A model generated the notes under the pieces. The model worked only from the letters and a program-made list of their open reading frames with translations, did no database searches and was not told the DNA's origin. Below, one piece after another: positions 16,568-26,712 of a DNA stretch of 64,000 nucleotides. Within the stretch, counting starts at the first letter, position 1. Each line of letters opens with the position of its first letter. The DNA is from Irregularibacter muris (GTDB lineage: Bacteria; Bacillota; Clostridia; Eubacteriales; Garciellaceae): contig NZ_JANKAS010000005.1 in assembly GCF_024622505.1 (NCBI RefSeq), positions 1 to 64,000 of the forward strand, in the 5' to 3' direction. Made by a program: the position numbers and the translations under genes.

Positions 16568-16891
16568 TTATAGGCAGTTTAGAGATTTTTTATTCTCCCC
16601 AGATGTGGCAGATGTATTAACAATTACCTTTAATCTTCTCATGCTGCGATATAATTCATATAGCTTTTCATATTGTTTTAAGGATAAATAGTTCTGTTCA
16701 TAATAATATACTAAGACCTTTTTCTGCACATCATTTTTATTGATAATTCTCCGTTTTAATCTATGATAATATAATTGTCTTAACCACGGCTTGCTTTTGA
16801 ACCATTTTGCAATATTTCTAAGCCACATCATAATTTCATCCTTGTATAAGGTTATAACCACACCTAGTATTAATCCCGGAATAAAATTCAC
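16568..16891 (-). CDS. Small membrane-anchored protein, function unknown
   Basis: 107 residues, GTG start with AGGAGGG upstream. Residues 3-16 are a short hydrophobic segment; the remainder is very basic and helical (YYHRLKRRIINK, LYRSMRRLK). No family recognised. It lies 100 bases upstream of hutP on the same strand and may share its transcript, so a link with the HutP/importer module is possible but untested. Confidence 0.55.
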   Translation of the reverse strand: MNFIPGLILGVVITLYKDEIMMWLRNIAKWFKSKPWLRQLYYHRLKRRIINKNDVQKKVLVYYYEQNYLSLKQYEKLYELYRSMRRLKVIVNTSATSGENKKSLNCL

Positions 16892-16964
16892 TTTTATCCC
16901 TCCTCTTAAAATTACTAGTTATTGTATATATATGTGTATACCCTGATTAAGATTAATTAATTAG

Positions 16965-17693
16965 TTATCTACTGCCATAGGAAATCTTATAACTATCTTG
17001 ATCTTTTTCAATTGCAAAGCCCTCATAGCCCCTTTTTAACAGATTGGATTGTTCTTTAATATCCTTGTGATCAATGGCTATAATCTCTTGATAGACTTTT
17101 TCTTGATTTTCCCTTAAATCCCTATGAAGAATATATCGCAAACTTCCCCCATATCCTCCGCTTCTTGCCTTTAGTTCTTTAATCCTCAACTGGTAATCTA
17201 AAGTGTTTTTCAAACTATGATAATTATAGGGGGAAATGGTGCTTAGGATATGCCATAGCCTTTTTTCTCTAGCTAGATTAAAAATGTATTCCAAAGTTTT
17301 TTTCTGTATGCCGTTTCCTCTATAATCAGGGTGCACTACAGTAGCCTGTAAATAAATTACTTTTCCCAATTCATTCTCTGGAAGACTTATCTCCCTTCCT
17401 ATATTGTATGCTGCGTCCCCTGGAAACTTTACACTGCGATAGGCTACTAGCTCGTCCTTCACAAAAATGCCTAAAGCCAGACCTTTATTGGACTTTAACA
17501 CCTCTTGTAATAAAATCTCTCTGGATGAACTGGCAAAAACCTCTGAATTTTCGATATTCTTTACCACAAAGTCCTTTAATTCCATAATTTTATCTATATC
17601 CTTTTGATTTAAATCCCTCATAAAGTATTCCACTTCTTTAAAGGTATCCCTTTCCTTTTTTTTCAATATTCCTTTTTCTATTGTATGTAGCAT
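16965..17693 (-). CDS. GNAT-family N-acetyltransferase
   Basis: About 242 residues. The acetyl-CoA-binding motif A is ATVVHPDYRGNGIQKKTLEY near residues 125-145, with a preceding beta strand (VIYLQ) as in GNAT folds. The substrate is unknown. The ATG at 17693 has AGGAGGGAG upstream and is preferred to an ATG seven codons earlier. A long N-terminal helical extension precedes the GNAT core. Confidence 0.75.
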   Translation of the reverse strand: MLHTIEKGILKKKERDTFKEVEYFMRDLNQKDIDKIMELKDFVVKNIENSEVFASSSREILLQEVLKSNKGLALGIFVKDELVAYRSVKFPGDAAYNIGREISLPENELGKVIYLQATVVHPDYRGNGIQKKTLEYIFNLAREKRLWHILSTISPYNYHSLKNTLDYQLRIKELKARSGGYGGSLRYILHRDLRENQEKVYQEIIAIDHKDIKEQSNLLKRGYEGFAIEKDQDSYKISYGSR

Positions 17694-18027
17694 AAACTCC
17701 CTCCTATATTTCATTTATCCTATCTCATTAAATTAACATATGTAGATTGTTAATTCCATATTCAAAGGTGGTAGTTTTTATATTTAAACCAATATAGCTA
17801 AAGCTATGTCTCAACCATAGTCAATTCATCTACACAACTGAAGTCTCCATGTATTCTTGGCTACTTGATAAAAATCTCTTTGTAAAGGATTTACACTTAA
17901 TTTCTCCTTCATGTATTTATCCTTTACATAATTTTATTATATCTTTTTTCTTAGTAGAATTTTAGCATTTATTGTCGATAAATACCTATACACACAAACT
18001 ATTCATTACTACCTAAGGAGGTTCACT
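17694..18027. other. Divergent intergenic region between acetyltransferase and chemoreceptor
   Basis: 333 bases between divergent genes. The right third carries the sigma-D type promoter at 17955-17981 and the AAGGAGG site of the chemoreceptor. I see no terminator, repeat or open frame in the remainder. Confidence 0.5.
17955..17981 (+). promoter_or_regulatory. Sigma-D (motility-type) promoter of the chemoreceptor gene
   Basis: TAGA, exactly 15 bases, GTCGATAA, against the sigma-D/sigma-28 consensus TAAA-N15-GCCGATAA. Chemoreceptor genes are classical members of this regulon. Confidence 0.65.
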
Positions 18028-20109
18028 ATGTCATTGAAAAAATCTCACCACAAAGTGAAAGACATGCGAAAAAAAGCAAAAAATAAACGTAAGAAAATGG
18101 CTTTAAGTATTGGGAATAAAATACTTGTACCTGTTCTACTTATTGTCTTCTTATCTATTTCTACCGTGTCTCTTTATTCTTATTATCTGCAAAAAGGAAT
18201 TCTCCAAAGAGAAATGGAGGATATTGTTAATAATGGTTTAGATCAATTTTTAACCCTTAAAGATTCCGGAGAAAATCAATCAAAGATATTAAAAGAATCC
18301 TTAAAGGAAAATTATTTAAAACAAGCCCGGGCAGTGGCCCAACTCATTGCATCAGATCCAACCCTGCTTGAAACCCAAAATATGCATAAACTTGTATCTA
18401 AAATTGGAGTAGATGAAATTCACGTTACTGATGAAAAGGGGGTTATACGTTGGGGAAATGTGGAAGATTTCTATGGATTTGACTTTGCCCAAGATAAACA
18501 AACCTCACCTTTTTTAGAAATCTTAGAAGATGCTCATTTTGAATTGGCCCAAGACCCACAAATTCGTGGTACCACCAAAGAGCTTTTTTTATACGTAGGT
18601 GTCCACAGAATAGATAAACCTGGTATCGTACAAGTGGGCGTAAGACCCGAAGAAATAGAGACTTTACTGGAAGAAACCAGTTTAGAAAAGGTTCTTTTAA
18701 ATAGCAATCCTGGCTATGATGGTTATATCTATGCTACAGATTTACAAGGCAATATTGTCATCCATCCTTCCCAGGATAAGGTAGGGGTGAAGATTGGAGA
18801 TTACAAATGGGGGCAGGAAATTCTTGAAAAAGATCACGGTACCATTACTTATACCTTTGAAGAGATTGAGAAAGTTGCCTATTATCATAAATTAGAGGAT
18901 AAGTTAATTATTGCCACGGTACCCACCAAGGTCTTTATGGAATCCTTGAGCACTCTTAGAAATAACATTATCATCGCCCTCATTGTTGCCATATTATTAT
19001 CTATGGGTATCATTTTCCTCTTAACAAAACGTTATATTGTAAGGCCTGTAGGAGAAATGGTCGCTTTGATGGCTCAAGCAGAAGAGGGTGACTTTACCGT
19101 ACGTTCTAGTAATGAGAGTGAAGATGAAATTGGACGTTTGGGGATAAGCTTTAACAAAATGATTGAAGATATTGCCCAGCTAATTCAAGAAATTATGAAT
19201 ACATCTTACACCCTTAAAAACTCAGCTGATACCCTAGCCAGTGTGTCTGAAGAATCTGCTGCCACCACAGAACAAGTGAGTGAGGCAATTCAAGAGGTGT
19301 CGAAGGGTGCCATTGAACAAGCCCATGATGCCGAAAACAGTTCCCATCTATTTATGAATATGGCTCAACAATTGGAAATCATCTCTCAAGAATCAGGGGA
19401 TATGATAAAGGTTTCTCAAGAGGGAGAAAAGATTAATCAGGAGGGGGTAAATACTCTAGGTCAATTAATGACAGCTACAGAGACCACCAATAAATCTATG
19501 GATACTGTCTATGAGATGATATCCCAATTAAGTGATAAATCAAAACAAATCGGGGAAATCGTAGGTACCATTACCGCTATTGCTTCTCAGACCAATCTTT
19601 TAAGTTTAAATGCCAGTATAGAGGCCCAAAGAGCCGGGGAAGCTGGTAAGGGTTTTGCTGTCGTGGCTGATGAAATTAGAAAACTGGCTGAACAGTCCAG
19701 CCGTTCTGCTGACAATATTTCTAATATTGTTAAAGATATTCAAGGAGAGGTAAAAAATACAGTAAATACTATGGAAGAAATTAAAACAGTAACTGGTCAA
19801 CAAAATCAGAAGGTATTCCAAACTGAAAATATGATCCATATTCTAAGCAAAACTTTTAAAGATATTATTGAAGGAATTCAGCGGGTAAATCAATCCATTG
19901 AAGGTATTTTAATACAAAAGGACAATGTTTCAGAATCCATCCAAAACATTTCCGCAGTGTCAGAAGAAACCTCTGCCTCCACCCAAGAGGTGCTGGCTTC
20001 TACTCAAGAACAAAGTGCCACAGCCCAAGAGCTTACTGCAAGTGCTCAAGAGCTAAACAATATAGCCGAAACCTTAGCAGAAGAATTGAGGCATTTTAAG
20101 GTAAAATAA
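18028..20109 (+). CDS. Methyl-accepting chemotaxis protein with dCache-like sensor
   Basis: 693 residues. A basic N-terminus is followed by TM1 (about 32-53), a roughly 260-residue extracellular double-Cache-like domain, TM2 (about 312-333), a HAMP domain ([10 protein letters not shown] through the DEIGRLG motif) and the cytoplasmic signalling coiled coil with the conserved tip [21 protein letters not shown]. It reports ligand occupancy to CheA/CheW. No C-terminal CheR-tethering pentapeptide is visible (ends RHFKVK). AAGGAGG precedes the ATG, and a sigma-D type promoter lies upstream. Ligand unknown. Confidence 0.95.
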   Translation: MSLKKSHHKVKDMRKKAKNKRKKMALSIGNKILVPVLLIVFLSISTVSLYSYYLQKGILQREMEDIVNNGLDQFLTLKDSGENQSKILKESLKENYLKQARAVAQLIASDPTLLETQNMHKLVSKIGVDEIHVTDEKGVIRWGNVEDFYGFDFAQDKQTSPFLEILEDAHFELAQDPQIRGTTKELFLYVGVHRIDKPGIVQVGVRPEEIETLLEETSLEKVLLNSNPGYDGYIYATDLQGNIVIHPSQDKVGVKIGDYKWGQEILEKDHGTITYTFEEIEKVAYYHKLEDKLIIATVPTKVFMESLSTLRNNIIIALIVAILLSMGIIFLLTKRYIVRPVGEMVALMAQAEEGDFTVRSSNESEDEIGRLGISFNKMIEDIAQLIQEIMNTSYTLKNSADTLASVSEESAATTEQVSEAIQEVSKGAIEQAHDAENSSHLFMNMAQQLEIISQESGDMIKVSQEGEKINQEGVNTLGQLMTATETTNKSMDTVYEMISQLSDKSKQIGEIVGTITAIASQTNLLSLNASIEAQRAGEAGKGFAVVADEIRKLAEQSSRSADNISNIVKDIQGEVKNTVNTMEEIKTVTGQQNQKVFQTENMIHILSKTFKDIIEGIQRVNQSIEGILIQKDNVSESIQNISAVSEETSASTQEVLASTQEQSATAQELTASAQELNNIAETLAEELRHFKVK

Positions 20110-20121
20110 AAATATCTAACA

Positions 20122-20159
20122 ATACAAAAATGGCTCCTATTAGGGAGTCATTTTTGTAT
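20122..20159. terminator. Bidirectional terminator between chemoreceptor and cotJC
   Basis: ATACAAAAATGGCTCCT pairs with AGGGAGTCATTTTTGTAT (one G-T type mismatch); the A/T runs suit both strands and both convergent genes. Confidence 0.85.
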
Positions 20160-20171
20160 ACATTCTTTTAT

Positions 20172-20744
20172 TTAGTAAAACTTTTTCTTCTGTTCATATT
20201 CCTCTAATAGCTCTAATATCTCTCCAAAACGTTGGAAATGTACGATCTCCCTTTGTCTTAAAAATCTTAAAGTATCTGTTACTCCTGGATCATCGGACAA
20301 TCGAATTAAATGCTCATAGGTGGCTCTAGCTTTCTGCTCTGCTGCCATATCTTCGTGCATATCTGCTATAGGATCTCCTTTTCCATTAAAATAAGTTACC
20401 GTGAATGGTGAACCTGCTGCATTATGGGGATAAGGATTTTTCCCATGATCCGCATAATGTCCTTCAAAGGGTGTCCCTTTAATTTGATCGACTGAAGCAT
20501 TCTCTACTAATTTCCACGCTAATGTCCCCACCATCTCCCAGTGAGCAAGTTCTTCGGTACCTATATCTGTTAAGATTGCCTTAGCTTCACCTAAAGGCAT
20601 ATAATAACGCTGATGAAGATATCTCAAGGCCGCAGCTATTTCTCCATCGGCCCCTCCAAATTGTTCTAAGATCATTTGGGCTAAAGTCGGATTACAAGTA
20701 TCTACTCTTACTGGATATTGCAATTTTTTTTCATATAACCACAT
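20172..20744 (-). CDS. cotJC: Spore coat protein CotJC (manganese catalase-like)
   Basis: 190 residues with the manganese-catalase/ferritin-like fold; the metal ligands are visible in the helices EIAAALRYL, TEELAHWEMV, MAAEQKARATYE and REIVHFQRF. CotJC belongs to the inner spore coat and may remove peroxide. Third gene of cotJABC, 19 bases after cotJB. GAGGAG lies 10 bases before ATG. Confidence 0.95.
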   Translation of the reverse strand: MWLYEKKLQYPVRVDTCNPTLAQMILEQFGGADGEIAAALRYLHQRYYMPLGEAKAILTDIGTEELAHWEMVGTLAWKLVENASVDQIKGTPFEGHYADHGKNPYPHNAAGSPFTVTYFNGKGDPIADMHEDMAAEQKARATYEHLIRLSDDPGVTDTLRFLRQREIVHFQRFGEILELLEEYEQKKKFY

Positions 20745-20763
20745 TACTCATTCTCTCCTCTCT

Positions 20764-21015
20764 CTACATATTCCATGGCCATGGTTCTTCTACCCATTTA
20801 AATGGATATTGGCTAGGGGAATATCCAAAATTCACTAGGGGACCATATCTAGCTTCATATTTACATCTTAATCCGTACAATTGTTTAGAATAGGTGTTAA
20901 ATTCCATTAAAGCCCGCTGATCTGTTGGATGTGTATCTAAATAGAGATTTAATTCTACAAGTACAAATTCTATGGCTTGGATTTCTTCCAAAGCTCTACG
21001 ACGTTCCTTATCCAT
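20764..21015 (-). CDS. cotJB: Spore coat protein CotJB
   Basis: 83 residues with the typical CotJB sequence, including an ELNLYLDTHPTDQRAL helix and an aromatic C-terminus (WVEEPWPWNM). It assembles with CotJA and CotJC in the spore coat. Its ATG overlaps the cotJA stop (TAATG), indicating translational coupling. Confidence 0.95.
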   Translation of the reverse strand: MDKERRRALEEIQAIEFVLVELNLYLDTHPTDQRALMEFNTYSKQLYGLRCKYEARYGPLVNFGYSPSQYPFKWVEEPWPWNM

Positions 21016-21176
21016 TATCTACACCCCTTTTCTTCTTTATATTCATATGGCCTATAAAGTTCTGGAAAAAGGGTTCCCTTTCTAAGTGCCTCCATTGGGG
21101 GATAAGCTTTGGTATAGCATTGGTAAGGTACATAAGCCCTTGCTAGCTCTGGCTTTTTATAAGGGTCTGTATACAT
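21015..21176 (-). CDS. cotJA: Spore coat-associated protein CotJA
   Basis: 53 residues, Pro- and Tyr-rich (MYTDPYKKPELARAYVPYQ, then YPPMEALRKGTLFPELYRPY), which is the signature of CotJA. GGAGGAGAG lies upstream of the ATG. First gene of the cotJABC operon; its stop codon shares a base with the cotJB start. In B. subtilis the operon is made in the mother cell under sigma-E. Confidence 0.9.
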   Translation of the reverse strand: MYTDPYKKPELARAYVPYQCYTKAYPPMEALRKGTLFPELYRPYEYKEEKGCR

Positions 21177-21211
21177 AATCTCTCCTCCTTTTAATGCTTT
21201 CTTTCCAATAT

Positions 21212-21240
21212 CATCCTATGCGCATTTTAAAAAAAGGTAA
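21212..21240 (-). promoter_or_regulatory. Possible sporulation promoter of cotJABC
   Basis: Minus strand TTACC, 15 bases, CATAGGATG. The CATA-N3-T -10 element is shared by sigma-E and sigma-K promoters and resembles those of the small hydrophobic genes at 40.2-41.1 kb, but the spacing is one base shorter. Confidence 0.35.
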
Positions 21241-21272
21241 CAAAAAAGCCTATTACTATGAAGCAATAAGCT
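21241..21272 (-). terminator. Terminator after the AEC transporter gene
   Basis: Minus strand GCTTATT and AATAGGC pair across a 10-base loop and are followed by TTTTTTG. It ends the long glucarate/galactarate cluster. Confidence 0.7.
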
Positions 21273-21313
21273 TTTTAAGAGGTTAGTGGTTTTTATTATG
21301 TATTTTATCAATA

Positions 21314-22261
21314 TTATATGATTTCCATTGTTTTAAAAGCCAATATAAAGATAGTCATAAAAACTACAGATAAAAGTGTCGTTACCATAACGATATTAGA
21401 TGCTAGCCCCTTATCTCCATTCATAGCTGCTGCCATTGTAAAAGATACTGTAGCTGTGGGAACGCCAAATAATACATAAACTAGGAAAATATCATTATTA
21501 TTGAATCCCATAAATAATGCGGTTACTACAGCAATCAAAGGGATAAGTCCTAGTTTTAAAACACTAGCAACAATAATAGGTTTAATACTATCGGTTATCT
21601 TTTCAAAATCAAAGGTCGCTCCTATAGTAATTAAAGCTAAAGGTGTAGCTAAATCTTGAAAGTATTTCATGCTACGGGATACAAAAATTGGGACTTTAAG
21701 ATTTATTGCTGATGCTAATATTCCAGAAAATATTGCAATAATCAAAGGATTCTTCACAATTTTTAAAATAGTATCTCCTACATTGGTTTTCACCTCTTTA
21801 CCGATACGATTGAAGGAAAAAATCATTACTCCTAAAATGTTATATAAGGGGATAATTAGTGCAACAACCATGGGTGCCTTAATACCAATAGATCCCATAA
21901 CGTTTTCTAAAACAGAAAAACCTATATAGAGGAAATTCCCCCTAAAAGCCCCTTGAATAAATGAACCTCTTTGACTTTTTTCCTTTATCACTCCATAGGA
22001 AATAGCCCAGCATAAAATGGCACTAAAAATAGTTCCTAAAATAGCAAAGGAAAAAAATTGGATATCGAGAGCCTCTTTAATGGTAACCTGTCTTACATCA
22101 TTAAAAAGTTTAATAGGAAGGGCTACATAAAAAACCATTTTATTTGCTACCATAATGAAGTTATCATTAATAACACCATTCTTTTTTAGCAAATATCCAA
22201 TACTCATTACCAAAAATATAGGCAGGGCAACATCCAAACTAAAAATAAGATTATATATCAT
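21314..22261 (-). CDS. AEC-family transporter (auxin efflux carrier-like permease)
   Basis: 315 residues with ten predicted membrane helices in two five-helix halves, the AEC/BART layout. Members export or import organic acids such as malate. The gene is last in the glucarate/galactarate cluster, 132 bases after garD, and is closed by a terminator, so it may carry an acid substrate or by-product of that pathway. GAGAGGAAAAG precedes the ATG. Confidence 0.8.
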   Translation of the reverse strand: MIYNLIFSLDVALPIFLVMSIGYLLKKNGVINDNFIMVANKMVFYVALPIKLFNDVRQVTIKEALDIQFFSFAILGTIFSAILCWAISYGVIKEKSQRGSFIQGAFRGNFLYIGFSVLENVMGSIGIKAPMVVALIIPLYNILGVMIFSFNRIGKEVKTNVGDTILKIVKNPLIIAIFSGILASAINLKVPIFVSRSMKYFQDLATPLALITIGATFDFEKITDSIKPIIVASVLKLGLIPLIAVVTALFMGFNNNDIFLVYVLFGVPTATVSFTMAAAMNGDKGLASNIVMVTTLLSVVFMTIFILAFKTMEII

Positions 22262-22393
22262 TTACTTTTCCTCTCATCACATATGCATAAAGTCAGTATT
22301 TAACGGTCTCTACATATTTATTTTAAAACCTAGATTCTACCTTTCTCATATTTCATCGGCATAAAACCTATCAACTTTTCATTATTATGCGCC

Positions 22394-23923
22394 CTAGGTA
22401 ACTGGGGCTGGATTAAACAAGCACAATGCATTTTGAATACCCCAATAATCTGCCCACGCCTTTTTGTTCCCACTAGCGATTTGAAGGATTAATTCAAATA
22501 TTTCTTGTCCAATTTCTTTTATAGTTGCTTCTCCTGTAGCAATTTTCCCTGCATCAACATCAATGAGATCTTTCCATTTGTTTGTCAAGGCTGTACGGCT
22601 TGCCACTTTAATCACTGGTGCCATTGCTAACCCATAGGGGGTACCCCTTCCAGTAGTAAATACCTGTAAAGTAATACCTGATGCTAACTGGCAAGTACCA
22701 CATACAAAATCACTGGCAGGAGTTGCGGCATATACCAAGCCTTTTTTTCTTACTTTTTCGCCAGGGGATAAAACCTCTACTATAGTAGTACTGCCCGATT
22801 TTGCAATAGAACCTAGGGATTTTTCTACAACATTGGCCAATCCACCTTGTTTATTTCCAGGAGTGGGATTAGCATCTCTATCTACACTTCCTAAGTCCAA
22901 ATAATTATCATACCAAGCCATCTCATCTTTTAATTTTTGTCCTACTTCTTCATTAATGGTTCTTGGGGTTAAAAGATGAACCCCATCTCTAACCTCTGAA
23001 ACCTCAGAAAATAAAACCGTTGCCCCGGCACTGACCAGTAAATCAGCTGCATATCCCACTGCAGGATTTGCAGTAATCCCTGAAAAAGCATCACTGCCTC
23101 CACATTGCAGACCTATAACAAGATCTGATGCAGGACATACTTCTCTTACTCTGTTATTTAAACGTTCCAAACATTCTCGGGCCTTTCCTACGATTCTTTC
23201 AACCATTATTTCAAAACCATGCTCATCTTGCAGTATTACAACGTTTTCTTGCTTTATATGTGTAAAAAGCCTATTAGGAAGAAGTTTTTCACATCCCAAG
23301 CTAACTACCATTAGCTCTCCGCCGAAATTTGGATGGGTTGCAAGGTTCCTCAAGGTTCTAATAGGTACCGTTGCCTCTGGTGCATCAATCGCCACACCAC
23401 ACCCATAATTATGATTAATAGGCATGATACCATCTACATTTGGATAGTTGGGCAATATATCCTTCTTTATTCTCTCTACAGCAATATTCAATACCCCTTC
23501 TACACATTGAACGCTTGTGGTAATTCCCAACATATTTTTTGTTCCTACACTACTATCGGGATTTCGATATCCTAAAAAAGTATATTTCTTTTGCAGGGGC
23601 AAAGTTTTAGATATCTTTGTAGCTACAGGAAGTTCCTCTAATTTTGGGGCCACAGGCAATTTTACCTTATGCTCATCTATCCAACTTCCCTTCGGAATAT
23701 CTTGCTTTGCATACCCTATAATTTCACCATATCTAATAATTTTGTCTCCTAGCTCAAAATCTACAAGAGCAATTTTATGACTCTGGGGAATGTATTCAAT
23801 CGCCATTAATCCTTCCTTAACCTGGGTTCCTTTCTTTATCCCTTTATCATTAACTACAGTTTCTACATTGTCCTGTGGATGAACTTTGATCAATAAAGGG
23901 TTTGTTTCTTGAGTATTTTTCAT
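22394..23923 (-). CDS. garD: D-galactarate dehydratase (UxaA/GarD family)
   Basis: About 509 residues, full length. It converts galactarate to 5-keto-4-deoxy-D-glucarate. It has the N-terminal SAF-like domain (about 10-95), the conserved middle segment with [13 protein letters not shown] and [23 protein letters not shown], and the diagnostic C-terminal WADYWGIQ...LFNPAPVT of GarD rather than altronate dehydratase. The start at 23923 follows GGAGGG by 7; an in-frame TTG at 23941 overlaps that site. Preceded by an intercistronic hairpin (23944-23991). Confidence 0.9.
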   Translation of the reverse strand: MKNTQETNPLLIKVHPQDNVETVVNDKGIKKGTQVKEGLMAIEYIPQSHKIALVDFELGDKIIRYGEIIGYAKQDIPKGSWIDEHKVKLPVAPKLEELPVATKISKTLPLQKKYTFLGYRNPDSSVGTKNMLGITTSVQCVEGVLNIAVERIKKDILPNYPNVDGIMPINHNYGCGVAIDAPEATVPIRTLRNLATHPNFGGELMVVSLGCEKLLPNRLFTHIKQENVVILQDEHGFEIMVERIVGKARECLERLNNRVREVCPASDLVIGLQCGGSDAFSGITANPAVGYAADLLVSAGATVLFSEVSEVRDGVHLLTPRTINEEVGQKLKDEMAWYDNYLDLGSVDRDANPTPGNKQGGLANVVEKSLGSIAKSGSTTIVEVLSPGEKVRKKGLVYAATPASDFVCGTCQLASGITLQVFTTGRGTPYGLAMAPVIKVASRTALTNKWKDLIDVDAGKIATGEATIKEIGQEIFELILQIASGNKKAWADYWGIQNALCLFNPAPVT

Positions 23924-23943
23924 TTTCTTACCCTCCTTCAATA

Positions 23944-23991
23944 CTAATAGGCCATAGGACTACTAAGTTCAGTACCCTTATGGCCTATTAG
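23944..23991. repeat. Intercistronic stem-loop upstream of garD
   Basis: CTAATAGGCCATA at 23944-23956 is the exact complement of TATGGCCTATTAG at 23979-23991, leaving a 22-base loop that can pair further. No T-run follows on the minus strand, so it is more likely an mRNA processing or stabilising stem than a strong terminator. The surrounding 190-base gap between the dehydrogenase and garD has no other feature. Confidence 0.6.
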
Positions 23992-24112
23992 CATTGTTTA
24001 TACATTAATCAAGAGAAAATATATTAAAAAATCTGTTTTTTACAAACATATGATATATTTTAAGTTTTTAATTTGTCTATGTTAGTTCCTAATATTTCAT
24101 TTAATAATTACC

Positions 24113-25075
24113 CTATCTTATTATAGGTTTATTTACCGGCCAACTGGGTATTTCCCCTGATAATACTTCATCAATACCCATAGCTGCATGTATTGCCATT
24201 CTCTGTGTAGCTTCCTTTGTATGAGAGGAATTATGTGGTGTTACTACTACATTATCTAGGCTGAATAATTCATTATTGTTCTCTGGTGGTTCTTGTTCAT
24301 ATACATCCAAACCAGCTCCAGCAAGTTGTCCCTCTTTTAATGCTACTATTAATTCCTTTTCATTTACGACATTTCCTCTAGAAGTATTTATTAAATATGC
24401 CGTTGTTTTCATCATTTGTAATTTTTCTCTGCCTACCATCCTCCTTGTTTTGTCCGTTAAAGGCAAATGTAGACTAATAAAATCAGCATTTTTAAATATC
24501 TCATCCAAATCTTCTACTAATTTTATATATGAATCGACGTTTTCTTGTTTTACATATGGATCATAGGCAATTACTTTCATACCTAATCCGTAAGTAGATT
24601 TTTGAGCTACAGCATTACCTATTTTTCCTAATCCTATCAAACCTAATATTTTTCCTTCTAATTCTATACCATGCAATTGGTTTCTTATTTCAAAATTGCC
24701 TTTTCTAAGCTCCTTATCACAAAAAACAGTATTTTTAGCCAAAGCAATAATGAATCCAATGGCTTGTTCTGCTACAGAGTTAGCATTAGATAAAGGAGCA
24801 TTGGTGACATATATACCTAAATCAGTTGCAGCGTCTATATCAACATTGTCATATGCAACACCATGTCTTGCTATAACTTTTAATTTTTTTCCTGCTTCAA
24901 ATACTTCACGAGGAAATGATGCGGTTCTAGCTAAAATTGCATCACAATCTTTGACATCCTTTTTAATATCCTCTACAGTGATTCCCGATCCCATCATTAT
25001 TTCGTAACCTCTATCAATAAGATATTGCTTCCCTTCTTTTGCAATATCTTGTGGAATTAAGACCTTATACGCCAT
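24113..25075 (-). CDS. D-isomer-specific 2-hydroxyacid dehydrogenase
   Basis: About 320 residues. NAD-binding Rossmann motif GLGKIG near residue 148, followed by the family catalytic set: Arg in NTSRGNVV, Glu in QEPPENN and His in VTPHNSSHT. The family includes phosphoglycerate, glyoxylate and hydroxypyruvate reductases. In this operon it may reduce hydroxypyruvate or a related tartronate-derived acid to glycerate; that is inferred from context. The ATG at 25075 has AAGGGATT upstream; the frame extends nine codons further. Confidence 0.85.
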   Translation of the reverse strand: MAYKVLIPQDIAKEGKQYLIDRGYEIMMGSGITVEDIKKDVKDCDAILARTASFPREVFEAGKKLKVIARHGVAYDNVDIDAATDLGIYVTNAPLSNANSVAEQAIGFIIALAKNTVFCDKELRKGNFEIRNQLHGIELEGKILGLIGLGKIGNAVAQKSTYGLGMKVIAYDPYVKQENVDSYIKLVEDLDEIFKNADFISLHLPLTDKTRRMVGREKLQMMKTTAYLINTSRGNVVNEKELIVALKEGQLAGAGLDVYEQEPPENNNELFSLDNVVVTPHNSSHTKEATQRMAIHAAMGIDEVLSGEIPSWPVNKPIIR

Positions 25076-25180
25076 TTTTGTAATCCCTTCTTTCTCTAGC
25101 ATTATTTATATTTTTTAATTAGTTAATGTTTTTTATTATCTCTTATATTCTTCTAAAAAACTCGTAAAAAACGTTTATGC

Positions 25181-26701
25181 TTAAACAACACTTCCGATTA
25201 TATCTTCTTTTCTCTTACGAGCTTTTTTAACTTCACTAATTACATTCATCACTACCACAATAACTGTAATCACCAAAAATATTGCCGAAATAGGTTCTGT
25301 TAAAAATGGTGCATAGCTTCCTTGACTTTGCATGAGTCCTCTACGCAAATTTACTTCAAGAATAGGTCCCAAGATAAAACCTAGAATAAGAGGGGCTTTG
25401 CCGAATCCAAATTTCCCCATCAAATATCCTATTACTCCAAAGGCTAACATAGTCCATACATCAAACATCCTATTGTTCACACCAAATGATCCAATAACAC
25501 AGAATGCCATAACCACTGGCAATAAAATATACTTTGGTACTGTAAGGATTCTTACAAAACCTCTCATTCCTGCAAATGCTGCAATAATCATAAAAATATT
25601 TGCAACAATAACCGCTGCGAAAATAGCATACACCAAATCCCCGTGATTGGTAAAAAGCAATGGTCCTGGTGAAATGCCATGAATCATAAACCCTGCTAAA
25701 AGTATTGCTGTTGTATTGTCCCCAGGAATTCCAAGAGTAAGTAATGGAACTAATGCCCCTCCGGTTGAAGCATTATTAGCTGTTTCTGGGGCCACGATAC
25801 CATCAATGATTCCGGTGCCAAATTTTTCTGGATATTTAGAATACTTTTGTGCTGCTCCGTATGCAGCAATATTTGCTACAGACGCGCCCAAACCTGGAAG
25901 AATACCTATTCCAGTGCCTAATACAGCTGATCTAAAAGCATTTCCGATCTGACTAATAAATTCCTTCATAGAAAAACCAAAACCTTTTATTTTGTAGTCC
26001 ACTACCTGAGCTTTGTTGCTATTGTCTTTATTTTTCTCTCCTGCATATTCTAATATCTGAGCGCCAGCAAATAAACCAATCAATGCTGGTAATAAGTTTA
26101 TTCCAGCATCAAGTTCATAAAATCCAAAAGTAAATCGTGGAAAGCCAGTAATAGGAGCAGTACCAACAAATCCCATTGTTATGCCGAACATTCCAGCGAT
26201 TAAGCCTTTTACCAATGAACCACTAGACAAACCTGCAATCATAGTTAAGGAGAATAAAGCAATAGAAAAGTATTCATAAGGACCAAATTTCAATGCAATC
26301 TTCGCTAAAAATGGTGATATAAATGCTAAAACAATTGCACTAAACAATCCTCCTATGAATGAAAACACAATTCCTACACCCAGTGCTTTTCCCGCTTCTC
26401 CTTTCTCTACCATAACAGAACCGTCAAAGGTTGTAGCAATAGATGCCGGCGTTCCAGGAATTTTCAGCAAAAGAGCTGAAATTAAACCTCCAGATGTACC
26501 TCCTATATATAAAGCAATAAGTAGGGACAACCCAAGTATAGGACTCATCCCAAAGGTAATTGGCAAAAATAAGGCAACTCCCATGGTTACCGTCATCCCT
26601 GGGATCGCACCGACAATAATCCCTATAACAACTCCACCTAAAATATACATAATAGTTTTAACCGTAAAAATTGATGCAAATCCTGCTAAAAGCATTTCCA
26701 T
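25181..26701 (-). CDS. tctA: Tripartite tricarboxylate transporter, large membrane subunit TctA
   Basis: 506 residues with about 12 membrane helices and the TctA hallmarks GAIPGMTVTMGVALFLPITF and PGLGASVANIAAYG near the middle. It is the transport channel of a TTT secondary importer working with TctB and the lipoprotein TctC. Placed between gudD and garD, it most likely imports glucarate and/or galactarate. GGAGGG is six bases before ATG, and the gene follows tctB after 11 bases. Confidence 0.9.
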   Translation of the reverse strand: MEMLLAGFASIFTVKTIMYILGGVVIGIIVGAIPGMTVTMGVALFLPITFGMSPILGLSLLIALYIGGTSGGLISALLLKIPGTPASIATTFDGSVMVEKGEAGKALGVGIVFSFIGGLFSAIVLAFISPFLAKIALKFGPYEYFSIALFSLTMIAGLSSGSLVKGLIAGMFGITMGFVGTAPITGFPRFTFGFYELDAGINLLPALIGLFAGAQILEYAGEKNKDNSNKAQVVDYKIKGFGFSMKEFISQIGNAFRSAVLGTGIGILPGLGASVANIAAYGAAQKYSKYPEKFGTGIIDGIVAPETANNASTGGALVPLLTLGIPGDNTTAILLAGFMIHGISPGPLLFTNHGDLVYAIFAAVIVANIFMIIAAFAGMRGFVRILTVPKYILLPVVMAFCVIGSFGVNNRMFDVWTMLAFGVIGYLMGKFGFGKAPLILGFILGPILEVNLRRGLMQSQGSYAPFLTEPISAIFLVITVIVVVMNVISEVKKARKRKEDIIGSVV

Positions 26702-26712
26702 AGTTTTCCCTC

